In this document: one piece after another, positions 15,544-23,376 of the stretch | Layout: each line of letters opens with the position of its first letter | Numbering within the stretch: the first letter of the stretch is position 1 | The notes under the pieces: generated by a model | What the model was told of the DNA's origin: nothing | The model's database searches: none | The model's input: only the letters and a program-made list of their open reading frames with translations | Made by a program: the position numbers and the translations under genes | Origin: Thiobacillus sp. | Lineage (GTDB): Bacteria; Pseudomonadota; Gammaproteobacteria; Burkholderiales; Thiobacillaceae | Assembly (NCBI GenBank): GCA_019459325.1 | Contig: JAIBFA010000034.1 | Span: forward strand, 1 to 64,000 | DNA length: 64,000 nt | Direction: 5' to 3'

Positions 15544-15941
15544 TGAGCCGACGCTACCGAGGCTACGGCGGGCGGCGCCGATCGAATAACAGCCTCGGCG
15601 GAACCGTCGGGGACGCAGCCTTCATCGCGGGCAGGCTCAGCCCCAAGTGGGCGCTGATCTTGGGCCTCTTTGGGTTTGCCGTGTTCTACTTGGGTATCCC
15701 CTGGTTCATCGAGGCACGCATCCAAGCCATGGAAGCTGCGCGCCAGAGCATCACGCATGAGGTGGTCGCCCAAGTGCTCAACCGCCGGTTCGTGCGGCCG
15801 AGCGAGTGGGCAGGGATCGCCATCCTGCTCGTGTGCACAGCCATTGCAATCTGGAAAGCGGCAATATACTCAGCACCCAATAACAGCAGTACCCGACAAA
15901 TGAGCCTTCTGGCCCGGATTCTGGCCAGATTCCTGGATTAA
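15543..15941 (+). CDS. Small two-helix membrane protein inside the hsd operon
   Basis: 132 residues. It has a basic Arg/Gly-rich start (MSRRYRGYGGRRRSNN), a membrane helix (WALILGLFGFAVFYLGIPWF), a central amphipathic segment and a second helix (WAGIAILLVCTAIAIWKAAIY). It overlaps hsdS by one base (TGATG) and lies 4 bp before hsdR, so it is an integral part of the operon. I do not know a type I system that requires such a protein; membrane tethering or control of HsdR is speculation. Confidence 0.7.
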   Translation: MSRRYRGYGGRRRSNNSLGGTVGDAAFIAGRLSPKWALILGLFGFAVFYLGIPWFIEARIQAMEAARQSITHEVVAQVLNRRFVRPSEWAGIAILLVCTAIAIWKAAIYSAPNNSSTRQMSLLARILARFLD

Positions 15942-15945
15942 GCCT

Positions 15946-18900
15946 ATGCCAACCCTATCCAACGTCCACACCGAGATGGTCTTCGAAGACGAGCTGTGCA
16001 CCCACCTGGTGGCCAACGGCTGGTCCATCCGCACTCACCTGAGGGACGCCACCGGCTACAGCCGTGAACTGGCCCTGTTTCCCGACGACCTGCTGGCCTT
16101 CGTCCAGGAGACCCAGCCCGCCGAGTGGGCCAAGTTCAAGAAGTGGCACAACGGCCAGTCCGAGCAGATCTTCGTGAAGCGCGTGGCCGAGCAGCTGGAT
16201 AAGCACGGCACCCTGCACCTGCTGCGCAGCGGCTTCAAGGACCGTGACGCCAAGTTCTTCCTGTGCCAGTTCCGCCCGGCGCACTACAAGAACCAGCAGC
16301 TAGTGGATTGGTACCAGGCCAACCGCCTGACCTGCATCCGGCAGCTGCATTACAGCCTCCACAACGAGAACAGCATCGACCTGGTGCTGTTCGTCAACGG
16401 CATCCCGGTGGCCACGTCCGAGCTGAAGACGGACATGACCCAGAACATCGTGGATGCCGTGAACCAGTACAAGCACGACCGGCATCCCAAGGACCCCAAG
16501 ACCAAGGAACCGGAGGCCCTGCTGCAGTTCAAAACGCGGGCCCTGGTGCACTTCGCCGTTTCGACCGACGAGGCCTACATGGCGACCCGCCTGGCCGGGC
16601 CGGATACGCGGTTCCTACCCTTCAACCTGGGCAAGCCGGATGGCCTCGGCGGCCGCGGTGCTGGCAACCCGGCCGCGCCCGACGACAAGGGATACCCGAC
16701 CTGGTATCTGTGGGAAAAGATCTGGGACCGCGACGTCTGGCTGGAGATCCTGGGCAACTTCCTCCACCTCAAGCGCGAGGAAGAAGAGATCGCGGGCAAG
16801 AAGCTGATCTCCGAAAGCCTGATTTTCCCCCGGTACCACCAGCTCGACGCGGTCGTGAACCTGGTCTACAGCGCCACCCACGAGGGCGCCGGCAAGACCT
16901 ATCTGGTCCAGCACAGCGCCGGCTCCGGCAAGTCGAACACGATCGCCTGGACCGCGCACCGGCTGGCTTCGCTGCACGACGCCGCCGGCAAGAAAATCTT
17001 CGACACGGTCGTCGTCATCACCGACCGCAAGGTGCTCGACCGCCAGTTACAGGAGACCATCTCACAGTTCGAGCAGAAGGATGGCGTGGTCATGAAAATC
17101 GATCAGGACAGCCAGCAGCTGGCCGACGCGTTGAACGCGAACACCCCCATCATCGTTACCACGCTCCAGAAGTTCTCCTTCATCACCGAGAAGGTCCAGG
17201 GCCTTGCTGCCAAGCGCTTTGCGCTGATCGTCGACGAGGCCCATTCGAGCCAGACCGGGGCGGCCGCGAAGAATGCCAAAAAGGCCCTGACCTCCGGGGC
17301 GAAGAACCCGCCCCTGACCGTCACACTGGCCGGCGAGGAGCACACCATCACCCCGGACGTCGCGATCGATCCTGAGGAGGTTACGGCCGAGGACGTGATC
17401 AACGAGGTCATGGCTTCGAGGACGCGCCCCGCGAACGTTAGCTACTTCGCCTTCACGGCCACGCCCAAGCCTAAAACCCTGGAGCTGTTCGGCCGACCCG
17501 GCAAGGATGGGGTGCCTGAGCCGTTCCATGTCTACTCGATGCGCCAGGCCATCGAGGAAGGCTTCATCATGGACGTGCTGAAGAACTACGTCTCCTACGC
17601 GGCTTACTACAAGCTGGGCTCGCAGGCCGACCAGAAACTGGTTCCGGCCGGGAAGGCCAAGAAGTCCCTTGCCCGCTTCGCCAGCCTCCACGAAACCAAC
17701 ATCGCGCAGAAGGTGGCGGTCATTGTGGAGCACTTTCGGACGACGGTCATGCCCAAGATTGGCGGCAAGGCCAAGGCCATGGTGGTGACGAACGGCCGCG
17801 TGGCCGCCGTCCGCTACAAGCTAGCCATGGACCGGTACCTGAAAGACTTGGCCGCGAAGGACCCGGCCTACGCGCAGATGGGCACCCTGGTCGCGTACTC
17901 CGGCAGCGTCAAGGATGCAGAATCCGGCCCGGACGAATTCACCGAGTCCGGCATGAACGCCATCCATGGCCGTGAGCCGGCGGAGGCCTTCAAGGAAGAT
18001 GAGTACCGGCTGCTGCTGGTCGCCAACAAGTACCAGACGGGGTTCGACCAGCCCTTGCTGCACACCATGTACGTCGACAAGAAGCTGTCCGGCGTGCTGG
18101 CGGTCCAGACACTGTCCCGCCTGAACCGCGTATGCCCCGGCAAGAACGAGACCTTTGTGCTGGACTTCGTGAACAAGCCCGAGGACATTCTGGCGTCCTT
18201 CAAGCCTTACTACCGTACGGCTGAGCTTGAGGATGTCACCGACCCCAATCTTGTGCACGAGCTGCACATCAAGCTCGACCAGGCGAAGGTCTATCACTGG
18301 AACGAGGTGGAAGCGTTCGCCAAGGCGTTCTTCGACCCCAAGCGCAAGCAGTCGGCCCTGCACGGGCACCTGAAACCAGCCTATGACCGCTGGAAGGACC
18401 TGGATGCCGCGGAGGCCGAGCAGTTCCGCAAGAACCTTGGCACCTTTATCCGGATGTACGATTTCCTATCCCAGATCATCCCTTACGATGACCTGGAGCT
18501 GGAGCAGCTGTATGCCTTCGGCAAGCATCTGATGCCGCGGCTGGTCGAGCATGGCGGCGGCGGTTTGCCTGACCTGACCGCCGACGTGAAGCTGACGCAC
18601 TACCGGCTGCAGAAGCTCGGCGAGCAGAAGCTTGACCTGGAGACAGGGGATGTTGTGAAGCTGCACCCGTCGACGGGTGCAGGCCCCAAGGCCCGGCCCT
18701 CAGACGACGAGGTGGAGCTGCGTGAGATCGTCGAGAAGATGAACGACCTGTTCTCCGGTAGCCTGACCGAAGCCGATCTGGTCGGTTACGTCGCGACCAT
18801 GAAGGGCAAGCTGCTCGCCAACGACCGGCTCGCCGACCAGGCGGCCAGCAACACGGAGGAGCAGTTCGCCATGGGCGACTTCCCCGTCATTCTTACGGAC

Positions 18901-19035
18901 ATCGTGATCGAGGGCCAGGAGGCACACAACGCCATCGCCGACCAGCTGCTGCAAGATAAGCGGGTCTTCGCGGCCATGCAGGGGATGCTCGCCCGGATGG
19001 TGTACCGGGCCTTTCAGAACAAGGGCGCGGGCTGA
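15946..19035 (+). CDS. hsdR: Type I restriction endonuclease subunit
   Basis: HsdR supplies ATP-driven DNA translocation and cleavage. 1029 residues, normal length. The N-terminal PD-(D/E)xK nuclease has Asp145 (NSIDLVLF) and Glu159-Leu-Lys161 (SELKTD). The SF2 helicase motor has Walker A AGSGKS (about 325-330), DEAH (430-433) and FTATPKPKTLELFG, with a motif VI-like LSRLNRV further on. The C-terminus is a helical domain that contacts the methyltransferase. All catalytic motifs are intact, so the system looks functional. Last gene of the hsd operon. Confidence 0.94.
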   Translation: MPTLSNVHTEMVFEDELCTHLVANGWSIRTHLRDATGYSRELALFPDDLLAFVQETQPAEWAKFKKWHNGQSEQIFVKRVAEQLDKHGTLHLLRSGFKDRDAKFFLCQFRPAHYKNQQLVDWYQANRLTCIRQLHYSLHNENSIDLVLFVNGIPVATSELKTDMTQNIVDAVNQYKHDRHPKDPKTKEPEALLQFKTRALVHFAVSTDEAYMATRLAGPDTRFLPFNLGKPDGLGGRGAGNPAAPDDKGYPTWYLWEKIWDRDVWLEILGNFLHLKREEEEIAGKKLISESLIFPRYHQLDAVVNLVYSATHEGAGKTYLVQHSAGSGKSNTIAWTAHRLASLHDAAGKKIFDTVVVITDRKVLDRQLQETISQFEQKDGVVMKIDQDSQQLADALNANTPIIVTTLQKFSFITEKVQGLAAKRFALIVDEAHSSQTGAAAKNAKKALTSGAKNPPLTVTLAGEEHTITPDVAIDPEEVTAEDVINEVMASRTRPANVSYFAFTATPKPKTLELFGRPGKDGVPEPFHVYSMRQAIEEGFIMDVLKNYVSYAAYYKLGSQADQKLVPAGKAKKSLARFASLHETNIAQKVAVIVEHFRTTVMPKIGGKAKAMVVTNGRVAAVRYKLAMDRYLKDLAAKDPAYAQMGTLVAYSGSVKDAESGPDEFTESGMNAIHGREPAEAFKEDEYRLLLVANKYQTGFDQPLLHTMYVDKKLSGVLAVQTLSRLNRVCPGKNETFVLDFVNKPEDILASFKPYYRTAELEDVTDPNLVHELHIKLDQAKVYHWNEVEAFAKAFFDPKRKQSALHGHLKPAYDRWKDLDAAEAEQFRKNLGTFIRMYDFLSQIIPYDDLELEQLYAFGKHLMPRLVEHGGGGLPDLTADVKLTHYRLQKLGEQKLDLETGDVVKLHPSTGAGPKARPSDDEVELREIVEKMNDLFSGSLTEADLVGYVATMKGKLLANDRLADQAASNTEEQFAMGDFPVILTDIVIEGQEAHNAIADQLLQDKRVFAAMQGMLARMVYRAFQNKGAG

Positions 19036-19100
19036 CGCCTGTGGATAACCTCAGGCAGGGGCAGTAAACTCGCGCCTTGACCGATCTCAAAAAGAAGCTG

Positions 19101-19739
19101 ATGACCGTTGTAGCTTATCGTATCGTCCTTGTAGACACTAACTGCTTTCTTCGGCTCTACCAATCTCCGGCAAGCCCGCTCCTGGGCCAGGATATTGGGG
19201 GCTACCGGCTGCTAACCCTTGGTTGCCTGATTGATGAGTTCCTTGAGAACCCGGCTCTCGTGCTGAATTACCGGTGGATCTCGAGCAAGCCAATAATCGA
19301 TGAGGTCCAGAAGGCCAAACTCAAGATCTCTGAAATCTACAAACGCAAAGTGCGCGCTAACAGCCTAGAGCTAAAGCTTTTCGCTGACACCTTCATCCGT
19401 GATTATTGTCGTAAGCGCAAGATTGTTCCCCGAGGGCTCTCGTCACGAGATCTGGAGCTCCTCGGCACCGCAATTGTGCTCAAGTGCGTCATTGCAACCG
19501 ACGAATGGCCCCTCACTCAGGTCTCCAAAGAATTGATGGAGGACCCTGATTACGAGATCGAGATATTCAACAGTCTCGACGTGCTAAGTATTCTGGAATC
19601 GCACGGGAGACTGAGCGCGGATGAGCGCAGGCAGACTGTTGACTCCTGGAAACGGCTGAGCGAGAAACTGCCTCGAGACTGGGAGGCGCAGTATCAGTTG
19701 CTGTTCGGCGAAGCCCCAGGTTCACCCGACGAGGAGTGA
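19101..19739 (+). CDS. PIN-domain protein
   Basis: 212 residues from the ATG at 19101 (a TTG at 19077 would add eight). The opening RIVLVDTNCFLRLY is the first strand of a PIN nuclease with Asp12. CLIDEFLEN gives the second acidic pair, and SSRDLELLGTAIVLKCVIATDEWPL gives the third and fourth acidic positions, matching a Mg-dependent RNase site. Its last 46 bp overlap, on the opposite strand, the end of the HTH-ImmA gene. A toxin-like role paired with that regulator/peptidase is plausible but not shown. Confidence 0.65.
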   Translation: MTVVAYRIVLVDTNCFLRLYQSPASPLLGQDIGGYRLLTLGCLIDEFLENPALVLNYRWISSKPIIDEVQKAKLKISEIYKRKVRANSLELKLFADTFIRDYCRKRKIVPRGLSSRDLELLGTAIVLKCVIATDEWPLTQVSKELMEDPDYEIEIFNSLDVLSILESHGRLSADERRQTVDSWKRLSEKLPRDWEAQYQLLFGEAPGSPDEE

Positions 19740-20863
19740 AGCCGCATCAGGAGATGTGACAGCTCTTGGGCTTGTCCAATCCCGATATTCAACGCCGATG
19801 CGATGAAGGAAGGATCCCTTCCGCCTTCGGCAACTTGCCATTGGGCCAGCGCCCTGAAAACGGGGGTGCTGAACTCGTCCTCTGACTTCAGAACGTATTC
19901 CTCGGCAGAAAGTTCTTTAACGCCAAACGTGGACTCGACCACAGTGGGCACACGAACCCGGTTGGTCTGCCAATCCGCCCAGAAGGCTCGAGTGTTCAGC
20001 CCGGTGGGTTCTTTCTTGTGAACTCTGGCGGCACGGTCAGCCTGGCTAAAGACGGTAACAACGGATATGCCGTAGCTGCCCGCATACCACGTAGCCCGCT
20101 CTTTGCGCTGTGAGTCCGAGGTGATGGCACAGAGTGCATCAACCGCCACTTCCATTGGGAAGAGCAGCTCCTGGGCGAATCGCTCGGCGAAGGCTTCCCC
20201 CTCGGCCCCCTGCAGGGCGTGCAATGAGTAGCAGTGCCCGAGTTCGTGCGCCAGCCAGTAGTTGAAGTCGTCGTCCCGTGAATTCAGACTGAACACCACC
20301 CACGATGTCCCCGACTCCGGCAGGAACACGCTCAGCGCGTTTTCGTGCCCGGCCTTCTTGCTGTCCCACAGGACTGGCACAAGCAGCGCGCCAAAGTCGT
20401 GAAGCAGCCCTAGCAACTGAGCTCGGGAAAGGGGGGCTTTAGGGGCCAGCCCAATACGGGCGCGAACCTGCCGTGCCGCTTCGCGAATGTACTCGTCATC
20501 CTGCTGAGGGTCTTCGAGAACAGGGGGGGCGAACACGGGCCGGCTGCGCACGAAAGGAACCAGTGCTCTGAGATGCGCCGCCAAGTCCTCGGCCGCTTCC
20601 AGTGCGGGCCCGGTTACAGGCCGATTCCTTTTGGTGCGGAACGCGATGAGGGGTGTGGGATCGGCCTCATCCACGGCGAAAAGCCTCTCAACCTCGAGTT
20701 GGAGGGCCACAGCCAGGGACTTCAGCTTGTTGGGACGCGGGATGGACTCCCCTGCGAGCCAATTGGAAACGGACTCCTTGCTCACTGAGCATTTCTCGGC
20801 GAGCGCTGTTTGGTTGAGCCCTTGCCCAACCATGGCAGACTTGATGAGTGTGGTGTTCAGCAT
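19694..20863 (-). CDS. HTH (XRE) regulator with ImmA/IrrE metallopeptidase domain
   Basis: 389 residues from the ATG at 20863. The reading frame extends further upstream but that part has no domain. The N-terminal XRE helix-turn-helix (about 5-60) contains GLNQTALAEKCSVSKESVSNWLAGESIPRP. The peptidase domain has the zinc site HELGH (206-210) and a following FAERFAQELLFP helix with the third ligand region. Family knowledge: ImmA/IrrE peptidases cleave partner repressors and release mobile-element or stress genes. Here it may sense damage or invasion and derepress cargo. It is convergent and overlapping with the PIN gene. Confidence 0.85.
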   Translation of the reverse strand: MLNTTLIKSAMVGQGLNQTALAEKCSVSKESVSNWLAGESIPRPNKLKSLAVALQLEVERLFAVDEADPTPLIAFRTKRNRPVTGPALEAAEDLAAHLRALVPFVRSRPVFAPPVLEDPQQDDEYIREAARQVRARIGLAPKAPLSRAQLLGLLHDFGALLVPVLWDSKKAGHENALSVFLPESGTSWVVFSLNSRDDDFNYWLAHELGHCYSLHALQGAEGEAFAERFAQELLFPMEVAVDALCAITSDSQRKERATWYAGSYGISVVTVFSQADRAARVHKKEPTGLNTRAFWADWQTNRVRVPTVVESTFGVKELSAEEYVLKSEDEFSTPVFRALAQWQVAEGGRDPSFIASALNIGIGQAQELSHLLMRLHSSSGEPGASPNSN

Positions 20864-21032
20864 GGCGTTGGAGGTTAGCTTAGGTAAGCCCGATTGGTCA
20901 AGTTTCGTCAAGTTGTATAGGGATAATAGGTTATTTAAGCGTGGCTGCCTGGCAACACGCCGGCCTTGCGCTTCCGGTTGACTGCCCCATCCGGTTGCCG
21001 CCGCACCCCAGCCTGCGCACTCCAAGCGCAAC

Positions 21033-22946
21033 TCAAGCCGCAGCGGCTGCAACCCCAGGTGCAACAGCCTCGGCGCTTTCGCCGATTGGCTCTTCCGGCC
21101 TCCGAACGAAATACAGGATGTCCTCTGACGCCACTGGTCCGCGTGCCAAACCCATCCGCATCGCCGGCGTCATGCCGTCCTCGCCGACCTCACAATAGTT
21201 GAAGTAGACCCGGAAGACCTCCAGCATCTTGGCGAGGATGGCAGGGTCGTAGGCATTCTTGCCGAACCACCTGCGCTCGCCAGACGAGGCGCTGACGATC
21301 CCGCGCTCAGCCAGCGTTACGCCCCTCCGCACCTGCATAAAGAAGCGGTCGATGGACCGAAGCGAGGCCTTCCGGTAGAGCCTGGCCGCGTGGTTCAGCT
21401 GTGACTCCCGCGCCTCCGGGTCTTCCGCGGGCTCCTCGATGTCCGTGAGCCAGCAGACCTGCTTCTCGGGCTCGCGCATGTCGGGCAGTGGGTGCCACAG
21501 CCACCGGTCCTGCCACTTTCCGATAGTCCTCAGGCGTTCCATTTCCGCCCGGAGCATCCGGATCTCTGCCTCCCGCGCGCTCAGCCCCTCATCTGCCTGC
21601 AGCTTCTTGAGCCGCTGCTGGGCCTGGCGCACCAGATTCCGCTTGGTGTCGACGGTGGCCTCTTTCAGCACCCGGACGTAGTAGGCATCGGCAGTCCGGT
21701 CAAGGACTCGCTTGGGCACGGCAGCCATAATGGCAGCACGTAGCCCTGATTCCTGGTCGACGAAGAATCTGAGCTTTTCCGCACCCCTGAGCAGCCGCGT
21801 GACGAACTGGATGTGCGCGTTCATGGAAACCTGTTCGTGGATCTGCATGCCCCGTACCGGCACGCGAGTAGAGGGCTGCGGCCCATCCCCTGCCTCGATG
21901 TTGTCCCGGCCCACAGCGTCCGCGTAAGTGGCCTCAATGGCCTTTTCCAGCCCCTCTGCGGTGCTCCCTTCCGCCCGTTTTCTGCCGTCGGCGCGCTTGG
22001 CCGCGTCCTCGAAGTCCTGAGGAAGCCAGACTCGCGCGTAGCGGCGAAAGGGTTGGCTCAGCTTGTCGTCCCCGTAACGGGGCATATCGGCGAGTACCTC
22101 GTCGGTGGTGATATCTGGGTCGTAGTTGAGGTGCACGCCGTAGACGTACCCCGTCTCGAGGTCAGCGCTGCCGCAGGAGAGCAGGAGCGTGTTGCGACGG
22201 TCCTTGCGGGTGGTCCAGTTGACCATGAGGGCCTGGCGATCGACCGTGATGTAGCGCTTGCCAAGGTTGTCGGCGAACGCCAGCACGCGCTCCCGCTCAC
22301 CCGCGAACTGGCGGCACTGCCGCCAGATAAAGTCGATTCGCCGGTACAGGGTGCCCGGCGTGATGCCGAGGAGCTTGATGGTTCGCCGCAGCGGGACGGA
22401 GTTGACTAGGTGCTCGAAGATGTCGCGGTTGCGATGGGTTTCCCGCTGCCGGTGGGTCGCCTTGCCTCCGTGAGCGAAGACGCTCTTGCAGGCCTTGCAG
22501 CGGTAGCGCGGGGTGCCGTGGGTCGAGGTACCGAACCGCACGTAGTTCTTGGGCGCCTTGGTTATAGGGACGTCGTAGAACTCGCACTCGTCGTTGGTGC
22601 ATGCCGGGCCGCTGGGTGGCTCGAGGTAGGCACTGATGCGCAGCAGTTCCTCGGCGATCGCGAGGTTGCTCTGCATGGGGATGCGCTCATTGCATAGTTC
22701 GCATTGAAGGGTCGGCTCATCACGTCCATGGGCGCCAACAATGTAGTCCCCTTGGCCCGGCGGCGGAGGAACGAAGCCCACAGGTGGACGCCCGCGAGGA
22801 ATGCGCGGGCTGTCCTTCGGGGGCACGCCGAAGTTGGCGCACAGGGGGTTTTTGCAGTGGTTTACCTGGATGCCGGCAGCCGTTGGCGGGTGCCGCCAAG
22901 GCCATTTTCCTGAAGACGATTTCTTCTTGGACAAAATGCGCTCCAC
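21033..22946 (-). CDS. Large zinc-ribbon DDE-type transposase (putative)
   Basis: 637 residues, the gene nearest the right transposon end. Two zinc ribbons are seen: Cys31/Cys36 with Cys82/Cys85, and Cys116/Cys121 with Cys150/Cys153 (RYRCKACKSVF), as in IS1/IS1595-like transposases. A helix-turn-helix follows (TIKLLGITPGTLYRRIDFIW, near 190-208). Acidic strands YITVDRQ (Asp236) and LRFFVDQESG (Asp397) suit the first two catalytic positions. A third acid is less sure (SIDRFF or EDGMTPAMRMGL, a tail common in transposases). It is much longer than usual. The GTG start at 22946 lies in a hairpin (22933-22969); a TTG four codons in is an alternative. Family not certain. Confidence 0.65.
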   Translation of the reverse strand: MERILSKKKSSSGKWPWRHPPTAAGIQVNHCKNPLCANFGVPPKDSPRIPRGRPPVGFVPPPPGQGDYIVGAHGRDEPTLQCELCNERIPMQSNLAIAEELLRISAYLEPPSGPACTNDECEFYDVPITKAPKNYVRFGTSTHGTPRYRCKACKSVFAHGGKATHRQRETHRNRDIFEHLVNSVPLRRTIKLLGITPGTLYRRIDFIWRQCRQFAGERERVLAFADNLGKRYITVDRQALMVNWTTRKDRRNTLLLSCGSADLETGYVYGVHLNYDPDITTDEVLADMPRYGDDKLSQPFRRYARVWLPQDFEDAAKRADGRKRAEGSTAEGLEKAIEATYADAVGRDNIEAGDGPQPSTRVPVRGMQIHEQVSMNAHIQFVTRLLRGAEKLRFFVDQESGLRAAIMAAVPKRVLDRTADAYYVRVLKEATVDTKRNLVRQAQQRLKKLQADEGLSAREAEIRMLRAEMERLRTIGKWQDRWLWHPLPDMREPEKQVCWLTDIEEPAEDPEARESQLNHAARLYRKASLRSIDRFFMQVRRGVTLAERGIVSASSGERRWFGKNAYDPAILAKMLEVFRVYFNYCEVGEDGMTPAMRMGLARGPVASEDILYFVRRPEEPIGESAEAVAPGVAAAAA

Positions 22947-22969
22947 ATCATAGATATGGAGCGCATTTT
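22933..22969 (-). promoter_or_regulatory. 13-bp hairpin/operator at the transposase start
   Basis: AAAATGCGCTCCA (22933-22945) and TGGAGCGCATTTT (22957-22969) are perfect inverted repeats with an 11-nt spacer, spanning the GTG start. In a transcript entering from outside, the hairpin would hide the start; alternatively it is an operator for self-repression. Confidence 0.65.
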
Positions 22970-22989
22970 AGGTCCGTCCGAAGACGGGA

Positions 22990-23016
22990 ATCAACAGTTT
23001 AACGTAACGGCTAGCC
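22990..23016 (-). repeat. Right terminal inverted repeat of the transposon
   Basis: Exact reverse complement of 8053-8079, with a further matching base at 23017. It lies 44 bp beyond the transposase start codon. Confidence 0.88.
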
Positions 23017-23021
23017 CGATT

Positions 23022-23039
23022 GGGGGCCGTTTTCTTTTG
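23022..23039 (+). terminator. Right half of the split intrinsic terminator
   Basis: GGGGGCCGTTTTCTTTTG is the 3' arm and T-run that originally paired with 8037-8047. On its own it cannot form the hairpin. Confidence 0.78.
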
Positions 23040-23126
23040 GTGCATGGTCGATCAAGCAGAATTCCGCCCAGTTCCAGATCCGGCTGACGTCTAACAATGA
23101 AATGTACTCAGGGCATATTCGACGGC

Positions 23127-23144
23127 TGTCGGAATTTTTTACAT
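23127..23144 (+). promoter_or_regulatory. PEP-CTERM upstream activating element, copy 3
   Basis: TGTCGGAATTTTTTACAT, 112 bp before the GG of the 23237 sigma-54 promoter; same word and spacing as at 4500, 6360 and 26132. Confidence 0.68.
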
Positions 23145-23236
23145 TCACGGAATATATGGCCATGGTTCTGTGGATAAATTATTTTAATTTTATTCAGGTG
23201 GTTGATAGTACAAGTGAATAAATTAAATACATGGAA

Positions 23237-23255
23237 TTGGCATTCGTATTGCTTA
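23237..23255 (+). promoter_or_regulatory. sigma-54-type promoter
   Basis: TTGGCATTCGTATTGCTTA has GG-N10-GC and TTGCTTA at the -12 side, one of the best matches in the window. It drives the gene at 23377 with a leader of about 110 nt. Confidence 0.75.
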
Positions 23256-23376
23256 TCTTCCTGCCGTGATTTTATTGTTGGCTCGTGACGCGTTGTTGAT
23301 AGCTTGTGCTGCTATCGACTCGGTGCGTTAAATCTGCTTATGACTAATACATAAAAAACACGAGGAGGAGGGTTGT

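Larger units (their letters stand above)
8053..23016. mobile_element. 15-kb terminal-inverted-repeat transposon carrying a defence-type cargo
   Basis: The ends at 8053-8079 and 22990-23016 are perfect 27-bp inverted repeats (outer sequence GGCTAGCCGTTACGTTAA...), extendable to 28 bp. They are flanked by identical CGATTG (8047-8052 and 23017-23022), a target duplication. The exact length (4, 6, 8 or 10 bp) is ambiguous because repeat end and target both begin with G/C runs. Removing the element restores a perfect terminator hairpin. The gene next to the right end encodes a zinc-ribbon DDE-type transposase. Cargo: exonuclease-like protein, PIN-like proteins, type I restriction-modification, HTH-ImmA peptidase and small genes. 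I do not recognise the family. Confidence 0.85.
23040..23376 (+). other. 337-bp intergenic region: PEP-CTERM promoter module
   Basis: Host sequence right of the transposon. No gene is seen. It holds the upstream element at 23127-23144, an A+T-rich stretch and the sigma-54-type promoter at 23237-23255. Confidence 0.65.

Noticed and set aside
8053-23016. Integrative island with tyrosine integrase at a tRNA
   Set aside because: No integrase gene and no tRNA at the ends; the ends are inverted, not direct, repeats with a short target duplication, which fits transposition.
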